Below, in pieces: positions 17,545 through 26,352 of a stretch of DNA of 64,000 nucleotides. Source of the DNA: Inhella proteolytica (GTDB lineage Bacteria > Pseudomonadota > Gammaproteobacteria > Burkholderiales > Burkholderiaceae_C); assembly GCF_016093275.1 (NCBI RefSeq), contig NZ_JAEDAK010000018.1, positions 1 to 64,000 on the forward strand, given 5' to 3'. Under the pieces are notes generated by a model. The model had not been told where the DNA came from. It saw only the letters and a list, made by a program, of their open reading frames with translations, and did no database searches. Both the position numbers and the translations under genes were made by a program. Within the stretch, counting starts at the first letter, position 1, and each line of letters begins with the position of its first letter.

Positions 17545-19844
17545 CAGAAGTCGTAGCGCAGGTTCACGCCGAAGTAGCGGCGGTCGTCGCGCGGCACGTA
17601 GCGGTTGATGTTGCTGCCCGAGTTTTGCACCAGGGTGGCGTAGGACTTGTCGCCCAGGTTGCGCCCGATCAGCGCCACGCTCCAGCCGTCGGTGCTCTGC
17701 AGCGCCACGCGGGCGTTGTAGATCGTGTACTCGGGCTGGAAGGAGTTGGGCTGCTGCTGCAGGTCGAACTGCACCTTGGTCTGCCAGGTGGCGTCAAAGC
17801 CGTAGTCCAGGCTCAGGCTGTCGGTGAGGGTCTGCGTGTACTTCAGGCGCAGGCTGGCCTTCCAGTCGGGCGAGAAGGGCAGCGGCTTGCCATTGATGTT
17901 GCAGCTGGCCGCCGCACCCGGCGGGCAGTTGAAGTTCTTCACGCGCGCCTTGATGTTGGCGACGTTGAAGCTCACGTTCAGTCCGGCGGTGGGGCGAGCG
18001 GTCAAGTCCATCTCGATGCCCTTGGTGCTGACTTCACCGGCGTTGATGAGGCGCGTGACGATGGTGCCGTTGACGAGGTCAGGCACATTGGCCTGGTAGC
18101 CGTTGTATTCGGTGTCAAAGGCGGCCAGGTTGACGCGCAGGCGGCGGTCCAGCAGCTCGCTCTTCAGGCCGATCTCATACGACTTGCTCTTCTCAGGGGC
18201 CAGCACGTTGTCCTGCGTGGGCGACATGTTGAAGAACACGTTGTAGGCCGGGCCCTTGTAGCCGCGCGAGTAGGTGGCGTAGGCCATCATGTCCGGCGTG
18301 ATGTCGTACTGCGGGCCGAAGCGGCCGGAGACGGCGTCGACATCGGTGGAGCCGGTGACCGGCGCGCGCGTGGCGCCCACGCCCGAGAGGCCCGAGGCCG
18401 AGGCCACGCGGCCGTGGTAATAAGAGAGCTCGTCCTGCGTGTAGCGCAGGCCCGCGATGGTGCGCAGCTCGGGGCTGAAGTTCATCGTGCCCTCGCCGAA
18501 CAGCGCCTTGCTCTTGCTGCGCACGCCATAGGTGGCCACGCCATTGCCGGTGACGACGGGACCGGCGGTGCAGGGCACCAGGCCCGAGGGCAGGGCTGCG
18601 GCGGTGCTGGCCGGGCAAGCCGTCACATCGCGGCGGTACACCTCGTCGTTCTTGCCGTCGAAATAGAACAGGCCGGCGACGTAGTCGAAGGTCTGCTTGC
18701 CGTTGCTGGCCACGCGCAGTTCCTGGGTGAACTGGCTGAAGTCGAGCGTGCCTTCATCGGCCAGCTGGGCGAACTGACGGTAGGGCTTGGGCAGGCGGTC
18801 CTGATCCTGGAACTGGTGGTTCTCCCAGCCGCGGTGGGCGGTGATGGAGGTCAGCGTCACGCTGGGCAGGGTGTAGTCCACCTGGGTCGAGAGGCCCTGG
18901 TTGGTGTCCGTCACGCGCGTCAGCATCTCGCTGTTGATCTGGCGGTTGGTGGGCGAGGGGATCACCGGCGCCACGGCCGCGGCGTAAAGCGGGTTGGCCG
19001 TCACCGCATTGGTGGGGTAGGTGGCCACATCGGTGCCATAGGGCACGCCGGTGGGGGTGGTGTCCTTGGAGCGCGTGTAGTCGGCGATCAGCGTGACCTT
19101 CATTTCGCGCATGGGCTGGAACTCGACGCGGCCGCGCACGCCGTCGCGGTCATAGCCGTTGACCTTGCTGCCATCGGCCACATTGGTGACGTTGCCGTCG
19201 AACTTGGCCGACATCAGCGACAGCGAGCCGCGCAGCTCGCTGGTGCCGCCGAACACGCCGGCGCGGATGCGGTGCTCACCGCCCTGGAAGGCCGACAGGT
19301 CCAGGTAGCCGCCCTTGCCCTTGGCCGCGGGGCGGGTGACGATGTTGATCACACCGGCCGACGAGTTCTTGCCGAACAGCGTGCCCTGCGGGCCGCGCAG
19401 GATCTCGATGCGGTCCACCTCCACCAGGTCCAGCGTGGCCTGGCCGGGGCGGGCGGTGACGACGCCGTCCAGCACCATCGACACCGTGGGCTCCACGCCC
19501 GGCGAGGTGGAGATCGTGCCCACGCCGCGGATGAACAGCGCCGAATCCTTGTTCGAGGCGTTGCTGCGGTAATTCACCGTCGGCAACTGGGCGGTGATGG
19601 TGGAGAGGTTGTTGAGGTTCATCTCCTCCAGCGCACCGCCGCCGATCACCGAGACCGCCAGCGGCGTCTTCTGCAGCGGCTGGATGCGCTTGGTGGCGGT
19701 GACGACCACGGCCTCCAGCTTGGTCGGATCCTTGGCCTCGTCCTTCGGGGCTTCGGCGCTTTGGGCTTGGGCGCCGAAGGCGGTGGAGGCCGCCAGGGCG
19801 AGCAAGCTCAGGCGGAAGGCGGGGATGCGGGGGGCGAAGGGCAT
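17544..19844 (-). CDS. TonB-dependent outer-membrane receptor
   Basis: 766 residues. Signal peptide ending near AFGAQAQS, a TonB-box-like region LEAVVVTATKR at about 43-53, the plug domain with VDRIEILRGPQGTLFGKNSSAGVINIVTRP, and a beta-barrel ending in the canonical aromatic residue (NLRYDF). It resembles receptors for carbohydrates or aromatic compounds rather than siderophore receptors with known motifs. Its place in the operon suggests that the substrate, or the larger lipid it derives from, needs active uptake across the outer membrane. Confidence 0.9.
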   Translation of the reverse strand: MPFAPRIPAFRLSLLALAASTAFGAQAQSAEAPKDEAKDPTKLEAVVVTATKRIQPLQKTPLAVSVIGGGALEEMNLNNLSTITAQLPTVNYRSNASNKDSALFIRGVGTISTSPGVEPTVSMVLDGVVTARPGQATLDLVEVDRIEILRGPQGTLFGKNSSAGVINIVTRPAAKGKGGYLDLSAFQGGEHRIRAGVFGGTSELRGSLSLMSAKFDGNVTNVADGSKVNGYDRDGVRGRVEFQPMREMKVTLIADYTRSKDTTPTGVPYGTDVATYPTNAVTANPLYAAAVAPVIPSPTNRQINSEMLTRVTDTNQGLSTQVDYTLPSVTLTSITAHRGWENHQFQDQDRLPKPYRQFAQLADEGTLDFSQFTQELRVASNGKQTFDYVAGLFYFDGKNDEVYRRDVTACPASTAAALPSGLVPCTAGPVVTGNGVATYGVRSKSKALFGEGTMNFSPELRTIAGLRYTQDELSYYHGRVASASGLSGVGATRAPVTGSTDVDAVSGRFGPQYDITPDMMAYATYSRGYKGPAYNVFFNMSPTQDNVLAPEKSKSYEIGLKSELLDRRLRVNLAAFDTEYNGYQANVPDLVNGTIVTRLINAGEVSTKGIEMDLTARPTAGLNVSFNVANIKARVKNFNCPPGAAASCNINGKPLPFSPDWKASLRLKYTQTLTDSLSLDYGFDATWQTKVQFDLQQQPNSFQPEYTIYNARVALQSTDGWSVALIGRNLGDKSYATLVQNSGSNINRYVPRDDRRYFGVNLRYDF

Positions 19845-19885
19845 GGTGGGTCTCCGGCGGGTGTTTTAGAAGGGGGTCGCAGCCA

Positions 19886-21625
19886 TCAGAAGATGGTCGG
19901 CTCGGTACTCGGGATCGCGTCTTGCAAGAAATCGAAGTCGCACCCTTCGTGGGCTTGCGTCACATGCTCTTGATAGAGCTTGATGTAGCCACGCCGGTAG
20001 GGCGATACGGGGGGCTGCCACGCAGCGCGGCGGCGCGCCAGTTCGGCGTCGTCCACGCGCAGCTGCAGGCGGCGCTCGGGCAGGTTCAGCTCGATCAGGT
20101 CGCCTGTCTGCACCAGGGCCAGCGGCCCGCCCACCGCGCTCTCGGGCGAGATGTGCAGCACGCAGCTGCCGTAATGGGTGCCGCTCATGCGCGCGTCGGA
20201 CAGGCGCACCAGATCGCGCACGCCGCGTGCCAGCAACTTCTTGGGGATGGGCAGGCCGCCCCATTCGGGCATGCCGGGGGCGCCCACCGGGCCGGCGTTG
20301 CGCAGCACCAGCACGGTGTTCTCGTCGCAGTCCAGCTCGGGGTCGGCGCAGCGCGCCATCATTTCGGCGGGGTTGTCGAACACCAGGGCCTTGCCCACAT
20401 GGTGGAAGTAGCGCGGGCTGGCGGCGCTGGTCTTCATCACCGCGCCCTCGGGGGCCAGGTTGCCGCGCAGCACCGCCAGCGCGCCGGCTTCGCTCACCGG
20501 GCGGTCGAGCGGGCGGATCACCTCGTCGTCCAGGCTCTCGCGGCCGGCGATGGCCTCGCCCAGGCGCTGGCCGGTGACGGTCAGCTCGTCCAGGTTGAGG
20601 TGCGCGCGGATGCGGTTCAAGAGCGCGGGGAGGCCGCCGGCGTAGTGGAAGTCCTCCATCAGGCGGTCGCCACTGGGGAAGAGGTTGGCCAGCACCGGCA
20701 CGCGGCGCGCCATGGCGTCCAGGTCGTCCAGGTTCAGGGCCACGCCGGCGCGGCGCGCCAGCGCCATCACGTGCACCGCGGCATTGGTGGAGCCGCCCAG
20801 CGCCATCTGGGCGGCCACGGCGTTCAGGAAGGAGCCGCGGGTGAGCAGGCGCGAGGGTTTCAAGTCCTCCCAGATCATGTGCACGATGCGCTCGCCGCAG
20901 GCGGTGGCCATGCGCACATGGGCGGAATCCATGGCCGGGATGGCGGTGGCGCCCGGCAGCGCCAGGCCCAGGGCCTCCACCATCGAGACCATGGTGCTGG
21001 CCGTGCCCATCACATTGCAGGTGCCGGGCGAGCGGGTCATCTTGGCTTCCAGATTGACCCACTCGTTGTCGCAGATGGCGCCGGCCTGGTATTCGTCCCA
21101 GAACATGCGCGTGTGCGTGCCCGCGCCCACCACGCGGGCGGGTTCGCCCTGCTTGAGGTAGCGGTCGCTCAGCATGCCGCCAGCGGGGCAGAAGAGGGTG
21201 GGCAGGTCGGTGCTGATGGCGCCCATCAGCGTGCCCGGCGTGGTCTTGTCGCAGCCGGCCAGCAGCACCACGCCATCCACCGGCAGGGAGCGCAGCAGCT
21301 CCTCCACCTCCATGGCCAGGAAGTTGCGGTAGAGCATGGTGGTGGGCTTGACCATCACCTCGCCCAGGCTGAGTGCGGGCAGCTCGAAGGGCATGCCACC
21401 GGCCATCAGCACGCCGCGCTTGATGCTCTCGGCCCGCTCGCGCAGATGCGCATGGCAGGGCGAGAGATCGCTCCAGGTGTTGATGATGGCGACGATGGGG
21501 CGCTCGAGCACGTCCTCCCGGCGCAGGCCCATTTGCTGGATACGCTGGCGGTGCGCAAAGCCACGCATGTCGGTGGCGTCGAACCAGCGACGGCTGCGCA
21601 GATCGGCGAGGGCTTTGCTTGTCAT
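19886..21625 (-). CDS. IlvD/EDD-family sugar-acid dehydratase (candidate sulfogluconate dehydratase)
   Basis: 579 residues. Three cysteines in family positions, C57 (SPCHAH), C125 (AGCDKTTPG) and C203 (GTCNVMG), can ligate an Fe-S cluster. The sequence is of the L-arabonate/D-xylonate dehydratase type rather than Edd or IlvD proper. It removes water from an aldonate to give a 2-keto-3-deoxy acid. In known sulfo-Entner-Doudoroff clusters the 6-deoxy-6-sulfogluconate dehydratase belongs to this subgroup. ATG 21625 is preferred over an upstream alternative start that would add seven basic residues. It is the first gene of the operon. Confidence 0.88.
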   Translation of the reverse strand: MTSKALADLRSRRWFDATDMRGFAHRQRIQQMGLRREDVLERPIVAIINTWSDLSPCHAHLRERAESIKRGVLMAGGMPFELPALSLGEVMVKPTTMLYRNFLAMEVEELLRSLPVDGVVLLAGCDKTTPGTLMGAISTDLPTLFCPAGGMLSDRYLKQGEPARVVGAGTHTRMFWDEYQAGAICDNEWVNLEAKMTRSPGTCNVMGTASTMVSMVEALGLALPGATAIPAMDSAHVRMATACGERIVHMIWEDLKPSRLLTRGSFLNAVAAQMALGGSTNAAVHVMALARRAGVALNLDDLDAMARRVPVLANLFPSGDRLMEDFHYAGGLPALLNRIRAHLNLDELTVTGQRLGEAIAGRESLDDEVIRPLDRPVSEAGALAVLRGNLAPEGAVMKTSAASPRYFHHVGKALVFDNPAEMMARCADPELDCDENTVLVLRNAGPVGAPGMPEWGGLPIPKKLLARGVRDLVRLSDARMSGTHYGSCVLHISPESAVGGPLALVQTGDLIELNLPERRLQLRVDDAELARRRAAWQPPVSPYRRGYIKLYQEHVTQAHEGCDFDFLQDAIPSTEPTIF

Positions 21626-21658
21626 GGTCTGCAGGCGCTTTCGCACTCAAAAGTGCTG

Positions 21659-21672
21659 TGTTACCGCTAACA
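21659..21672. promoter_or_regulatory. Palindromic LacI-type operator TGTTACCGCTAACA
   Basis: TGTTA and TAACA form inverted half-sites around CCGC, the usual form of GntR/GalR-type LacI-family operators. The site lies in the 112-bp divergent gap, 34 bp from the dehydratase start and 66 bp from the likely regulator start. It could therefore repress both directions. Binding by the product of the adjacent lacI-type gene is inferred. Confidence 0.65.
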
Positions 21673-21737
21673 TCATTCGATGCAGGAGAGGTTTTGAGCT
21701 ATTCAAGGAAACCCTTGGTAACGGCCCGGAGGCCGCT

Positions 21738-22805
21738 GTGGCCGTGAGCCGCCGGCCCCGCCGCGGCCATGGCCGCCCCACGCTGGACGACGTGGCGCAG
21801 GCCGCCGGCGTGACGCGGATTACCGTGTCGCGCTTTTTCCACAGCCCGGACAAGCTGGCCCCCGAAACCGCCGCCCGCGTGCGCGCTGCGGTGGATGAGG
21901 TGGGCTATGTGCCCAATGCCCAGGCCGGCCAGCTGGCCAGCGGGCGCTCGCGCGTGGTGGCGGCGCTGGTGCCCAACCTCGGCTACTCGATCTTTGCCGA
22001 GACCATCCAGGGCCTGAGCGAGGGCCTGATGGACAGCGGCTACGAGCTGATGCTGATGCCCACCAACTACTCGCTGGAGCGCGAGGAGCGCCAGCTGCGC
22101 GCGCTGATGGCCTGGTCGCCCAGCGCCCTGGTGCTCACCGGCCGCCGCCATTCCGCCGCCGCTGAACAACTGCTGAATGGCTTGCGTGAGCAGGGCACGC
22201 CGGTGGTGGAGATCTGGGACCGCCCCGACGCGCCGAACGAGCCCGGGGCCCCTGCGCGCATCGGTTTCGACCACCGCGAAATCGGCATGCGCATGGCGTG
22301 CCACCTGATGGAGCTGGGCCACCGCCACCTCGGCTATGTGGACAACCCCGTGGCCGAGGACTACCGCGCCCGCGAGCGCCGCGCCGGCTTTGCCGCCGCC
22401 GCCGCCCAGGCCGGCGCCCGGCTGGACGAAGTGCAGGCCCCGCCCGGCGACAGCTTCGACTCCGGCCGCTGGGCGCTGCAGCAGCTGCTGGCGCGCCAGC
22501 CCGCGCCCAGCGCCGTGGCCTTTGCCAACGACCTGCTCGCCGCCGGCGCCTGGGTGGACCTGCAGGCGGTGGGTAGCTCCCTCAGCAGCTCCCCCACCAG
22601 CGGCCCGGCCCTGCTGGGTTTTGGCGACTTCCCCATCAGCCGCCAGGTGCGGCCCATGCTCTCCACCGTGCACACGCCCAATGCCGAGATCGGCCGCAGC
22701 GCCGCGCGCAGCCTGCTGGCCGCGCTGCAGAGCGGCGGCCCGCCCGAGGGGCAGGCGCTGGCCTGCGAGCTGGTGGCGCGCGGCAGCACGCCGCGCCATT
22801 CATGA
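21738..22805 (+). CDS. LacI-family transcriptional regulator
   Basis: About 355 residues. The N-terminal helix-turn-helix reads TLDDVAQAAGVTRITVSRFF, followed by the hinge helix (AGQLASGRSR) and a periplasmic-binding-like sensor domain. No ATG is available in frame near the start; GTG 21738 sits 5 nt after GGAGG and is preferred, with GTG 21744 as alternative. It is divergent from the 15-gene operon and lies immediately before a porin/ABC operon, so it could control either or both. The ligand is unknown. Confidence 0.88.
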   Translation: MAVSRRPRRGHGRPTLDDVAQAAGVTRITVSRFFHSPDKLAPETAARVRAAVDEVGYVPNAQAGQLASGRSRVVAALVPNLGYSIFAETIQGLSEGLMDSGYELMLMPTNYSLEREERQLRALMAWSPSALVLTGRRHSAAAEQLLNGLREQGTPVVEIWDRPDAPNEPGAPARIGFDHREIGMRMACHLMELGHRHLGYVDNPVAEDYRARERRAGFAAAAAQAGARLDEVQAPPGDSFDSGRWALQQLLARQPAPSAVAFANDLLAAGAWVDLQAVGSSLSSSPTSGPALLGFGDFPISRQVRPMLSTVHTPNAEIGRSAARSLLAALQSGGPPEGQALACELVARGSTPRHS

Positions 22806-22938
22806 AGTATTAAGGAAAACACCCATCGCGTTTCTTTAACGTCTCCTTAACATCCGCTCCGCTAGCAAATCTGAACGATTGCTGAATGCGGGCCCCGGAA
22901 CCCGTTGTCAGCAGCACAACAAGGACCGAGGAGACCCC

Positions 22939-24096
22939 ATGAACCCCACGCGCAAGCTTGCGCCCCTGGCATTGCTGCTGCTCGCCAGCGGCGCCGCCCA
23001 GGCCCTGGACTGGACCGGCTACTTCCGCGCCGGCCCGGGCCTGACCAGCAACAACGCCAACCGCGCCTGCTACGGCCTGAACGGCGGCAGCCCCGGCATG
23101 AAGTACCGCCTGGGCAATGAATGCGATCTGTACGGCGAGTTCCAGCTCGACCAGGCCTTCAAGAAGGACGGCCTTGAGTACAAGGTCAGCCTGATGACCA
23201 ACCACTACACCGGCAACACCGACACCGACGGCAAGGGCCTGGCCATCGAGCAGCTCTGGGCCGAGGTCAAGGGCATCGACCTGGCGCCCGAGGCCACCTT
23301 CTGGGTGGGCAAGGAGCGCGGCCGCCGCGGCGATGTGCACATCACCGACACCCAGATCGTCGAGATGAAGGGCGTGGGCTTCGGCGTCAAGAACCTGGGC
23401 GGCCGCTTTGGCGTGGCCTATTACAAGAACGACGATCAGCCGCAGAAGCCCGGCCACCGCATCAACCTGGAATGGCTGAACCTGCCGGCCAACCAGGACG
23501 CCGCGCTGAACGTGTTCGCCACCCTCACCAAGGGCGACTTCCAGGGCGGCACCAGCGGGGCCGGCCTGTCGCTGCGGCACGATCAGAAGAAGCTCTTCGG
23601 CACCGGCCTGTCCAACACCCTGTGGCTGCAGTACGCCCAGGGCTCGGCCGCCGTGAACAGCAACTTCGGCGACCTGACGGCCGGCAGCCAGGCCAAGGGC
23701 TGGCGCCTGGTGAACGCCTTGAACGGCCAGAGCGGCGCGGTGGGCGGGCAGCTGCACCTGCTGCTGGCCAAGGAAAGCGACAAGTCGGGCAAGGACACCA
23801 CCTCGGCCTCGCTGGGCGGCCGCGTGAGCGTGGGCATGAGCCGCAACCTCAAGTTCCTGACCGAGCTGGGTGTCTCGCAATACAAGCCCGAGGGCGGCAG
23901 CACCGCCCGCCTGAGCAAGCTGACCGTGGGCCCAGCGCTGTCGATCGACAACAGCTTCTGGTCCCGCCCCGAGCTGCGCCTGTACGTGACGCATGCGCGC
24001 TGGAACCAGGCCGCCGGTAACGTCACGGGCAATGCCGCCTTTGCGAACAAGACCTCCGGAACCTCTGCCGGCGCCCAGGTCGAATGGTGGTTCTGA
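22939..24096 (+). CDS. LamB-type carbohydrate porin
   Basis: 385 residues with a signal peptide ending in GAAQA, then LDWTGYFRAGPGLTSNN, a typical maltoporin N-terminus. The barrel ends in the aromatic VEWWF motif. Maltoporin-type trimers let sugars diffuse through the outer membrane. A good ribosome site (GAGGAG) precedes ATG 22939, and the binding-protein gene follows 20 bp downstream. The 133-bp upstream gap is AT-richer (22806-22870) and probably carries the promoter, though I cannot pick unambiguous -35/-10 boxes. Confidence 0.87.
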   Translation: MNPTRKLAPLALLLLASGAAQALDWTGYFRAGPGLTSNNANRACYGLNGGSPGMKYRLGNECDLYGEFQLDQAFKKDGLEYKVSLMTNHYTGNTDTDGKGLAIEQLWAEVKGIDLAPEATFWVGKERGRRGDVHITDTQIVEMKGVGFGVKNLGGRFGVAYYKNDDQPQKPGHRINLEWLNLPANQDAALNVFATLTKGDFQGGTSGAGLSLRHDQKKLFGTGLSNTLWLQYAQGSAAVNSNFGDLTAGSQAKGWRLVNALNGQSGAVGGQLHLLLAKESDKSGKDTTSASLGGRVSVGMSRNLKFLTELGVSQYKPEGGSTARLSKLTVGPALSIDNSFWSRPELRLYVTHARWNQAAGNVTGNAAFANKTSGTSAGAQVEWWF

Positions 24097-24116
24097 ACAT
24101 GCACACGGAGACCCAG

Positions 24117-25355
24117 ATGAAGAAGCAATCGATCGCCCTGGCCCTGGGCCTGTTGTTCGGCGCCGCCCAAGCCGGCGAAGTGGAAGTGCTGCACTGGTGG
24201 ACCGCCGGCGGCGAGGCCAAGGCCGCGCAAGGCCTGAAGGCCAGCCTGCAAGCGAAGGGCCACAGCTGGAAGGACTTCGCCGTGGCCGGTGGCGGTGGCG
24301 ATTCGGCCATGACGGTGCTGAAGAGCCGCGTGGTCTCGGGCAACGCCCCGGCGGCGGCGCAGATCAAGGGCCCCAGCATCCAGGAATGGGCGCGAGAAGG
24401 CCTGCTGGCGAACATGGACGCGGTGGCCAAGGCCGAGAACTGGGACGGCGTGCTGCCCAAGGTCGTCAGCGACGTGATGAAGCACCAGGGCCAGTACGTG
24501 GCCGCGCCGGTGAACGTGCACCGCGTCAACTGGCTGTGGGCCAATGCCGAGGTGCTGAAAAAGGCCGGCGTCAAGCCGCCCAGCAGCTGGGACGAGTTCT
24601 TCACCGCCGCCGAAGCGCTGAAGAAGGCCGGCGTCATTCCGCTCGCCCATGGCGGCCAGAACTGGCAGGACTTCACCACCTTCGAATCGGTGGCCCTGGG
24701 CGTGGGCGGTGCGGACTTCTACAAGAAGGCCCTGGTGCAACTCGATGCCGCCACGATCAACAGCGCCACCATGGACAAGGTGCTGGAAACCTTCCGCCGC
24801 GTGAAGGCCTACACCGACAAGAACGCCCCCGGGCGCGACTGGAACCTGGCCACCGCCATGGTCATCAAGGGCGAGGCCGGCATGCAGCTGATGGGCGACT
24901 GGGCCAAGGGCGAGTTCCTGGCAGCCGGCAAGGCGCCGGGCAAGGACTTCGTCTGCGTGGCCGCGCCCGGCACCGCCAAGGCCTTCACCTTCAATGTGGA
25001 CAGCTTCGCCCTCTTCAAGCTGAAGAAGGCCGACGCCCAGGCCGCGCAGCGCGACTTCGCCTCCGCCGTCATGTCGCCCGCCTTCCAGGAGCTGTTCAAC
25101 CTGAACAAGGGTTCCATCCCGGTGCGCACCGATCTGAAGATGGACAAGTTCGACGACTGCGCGAAATTGAGCAACCAGGACTTCCTGGCCACCGCCAAGG
25201 CCGGCAGCCTGGTGCCCTCGATCGCCCACGGCATGGCCGTGCCCTCGGCGGCCGAAGGCGCGATCAAGGACGTGGTGAGCCAGTTCTGGAACAACGACAC
25301 CATGACCGTGGCGCAGGCCAAGCAGCGCATCGCGGCTGCCGCCAAGACCCAGTGA
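24117..25355 (+). CDS. Sugar ABC transporter substrate-binding protein (GtsA-like)
   Basis: 412 residues with signal peptide (MKKQSIALALGLLFGAAQAG). EVEVLHWWTAGGEAKA at the mature N-terminus and the overall pattern match glucose/mannose-type binding proteins such as GtsA. ATG 24117 is chosen because GGAG lies just upstream and the product starts with a normal basic n-region; ATG 24099 would add six residues. A strong terminator follows at 25427, which would make this the most abundant transcript of the transporter. Confidence 0.87.
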   Translation: MKKQSIALALGLLFGAAQAGEVEVLHWWTAGGEAKAAQGLKASLQAKGHSWKDFAVAGGGGDSAMTVLKSRVVSGNAPAAAQIKGPSIQEWAREGLLANMDAVAKAENWDGVLPKVVSDVMKHQGQYVAAPVNVHRVNWLWANAEVLKKAGVKPPSSWDEFFTAAEALKKAGVIPLAHGGQNWQDFTTFESVALGVGGADFYKKALVQLDAATINSATMDKVLETFRRVKAYTDKNAPGRDWNLATAMVIKGEAGMQLMGDWAKGEFLAAGKAPGKDFVCVAAPGTAKAFTFNVDSFALFKLKKADAQAAQRDFASAVMSPAFQELFNLNKGSIPVRTDLKMDKFDDCAKLSNQDFLATAKAGSLVPSIAHGMAVPSAAEGAIKDVVSQFWNNDTMTVAQAKQRIAAAAKTQ

Positions 25356-25426
25356 ACGGGGTTTGACCCTTGGGGCGCCCACCGCCCCTGTCTGCATGCC
25401 GGTGGCACTCCCGCCGGTTTGGGATT

Positions 25427-25463
25427 CCCGCCCTGCCTTCAGGGCAGGGCGGGGCCCTTTTTT
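25427..25463 (+). terminator. Intrinsic terminator/attenuator between binding protein and permeases
   Basis: An 11-bp perfect stem, CCCGCCCTGCC (25427-25437) with GGCAGGGCGGG (25443-25453), a five-base loop and six T residues at 25458-25463. It lies 72 bp after the binding-protein stop and 11 bp before the permease start. Partial read-through would give far more binding protein than permease. Confidence 0.85.
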
Positions 25464-25473
25464 GGTTGCGGCT

Positions 25474-26352
25474 ATGAACACACCCCTCGCGCGCACACCC
25501 TGGCTGCCCAAGCTGGTGCTGGCGCCTTCCTTCGCGCTGGGCCTGGCCTTCATCTACGGCCTGATGGCCTGGAACGGCTACCTCAGCTTCTCGGCCAGCC
25601 GCCTGCTGCCCAATTACGAGTGGGCCGGCCTGGTGCACTACCAGGCCCTGTGGGGCAACGAGCGCTGGTGGTTGGCGCTGCGCAACCTGGCGGTGTTCGG
25701 CGGCCTCTTCATCGGCGGCGCCATGGCCCTGGGCCTTTTGATGGCGGTGCTGCTGGACCAGAAGGTGCGCGCGGAAGGCGCGCTGCGCACGGTGTTCCTG
25801 TACCCGATGGCGCTTTCCTTCATCGTCACCGGCACGGCCTGGAAGTGGATCCTCAACCCCGGCCTGGGCCTGGAGAAGCTGCTGCACGACTGGGGCTTCG
25901 AATCCGCCCAGTTCAGCTGGCTGATCGACCCCGAGATGGCGATCTACTGCGTCGTCATCGCGGCCATCTGGCAGAGCAGCGGCTTCGTGATGGCGCTCTT
26001 CCTGGCCGGCCTGCGCTCCATTGACGACTCCATCCTCAAGGCCGCTCAGGTGGATGGCGCCAGCCTGCCGCGCATCTACTGGCGCATCCTCATCCCCAGC
26101 CTGCGCCCGGTGTTCTTCTCCACGCTGATGATCGTGGCGCACCTGGCCATCAAGAGCTTCGACCTGGTGATGGCGCTCACCAGCGGTGGCCCCGGCTACG
26201 CCACCGACCTGCCGGCCACCTTCATGTACACGATGGCCTTCACGCGCGGCCAGATCGGCCTGGGCGCCGCCAGCGCCACCATGATGCTGGCCACGCTGGC
26301 CGCCATCGTCGTGCCCTATCTGTACTCGGAACTGCGGAGCAAGAAGGCATGA
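25474..26352 (+). CDS. Sugar ABC transporter permease (GtsB/MalF type)
   Basis: 292 residues with about six membrane helices and the EAA loop LKAAQVDGASLPRIYWRILIPSLRP. It begins just after the terminator at 25427-25463 and overlaps the next permease by 4 bp. The set of binding protein, two permeases and MalK-type ATPase after a porin resembles the gtsABCD glucose uptake arrangement of pseudomonads, but the substrate is not settled by sequence. Confidence 0.9.
   Translation: MNTPLARTPWLPKLVLAPSFALGLAFIYGLMAWNGYLSFSASRLLPNYEWAGLVHYQALWGNERWWLALRNLAVFGGLFIGGAMALGLLMAVLLDQKVRAEGALRTVFLYPMALSFIVTGTAWKWILNPGLGLEKLLHDWGFESAQFSWLIDPEMAIYCVVIAAIWQSSGFVMALFLAGLRSIDDSILKAAQVDGASLPRIYWRILIPSLRPVFFSTLMIVAHLAIKSFDLVMALTSGGPGYATDLPATFMYTMAFTRGQIGLGAASATMMLATLAAIVVPYLYSELRSKKA

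Noticed and set aside
19886-21625. Straight assignment of the operon to L-arabinose catabolism because the dehydratase resembles L-arabonate dehydratase.
   Set aside because: Kept as an alternative only. It does not explain glpK, glpD, the TauE/SafE exporter or the Gfo/Idh/MocA gene, and known sulfogluconate dehydratases are in the same subgroup.
21336-21737. Upstream extension of the LacI-type gene to a 489-residue protein.
   Set aside because: The extension lies antisense to the dehydratase gene and through the operator region. LacI proteins begin just before the helix-turn-helix, as the GTG at 21738 allows.
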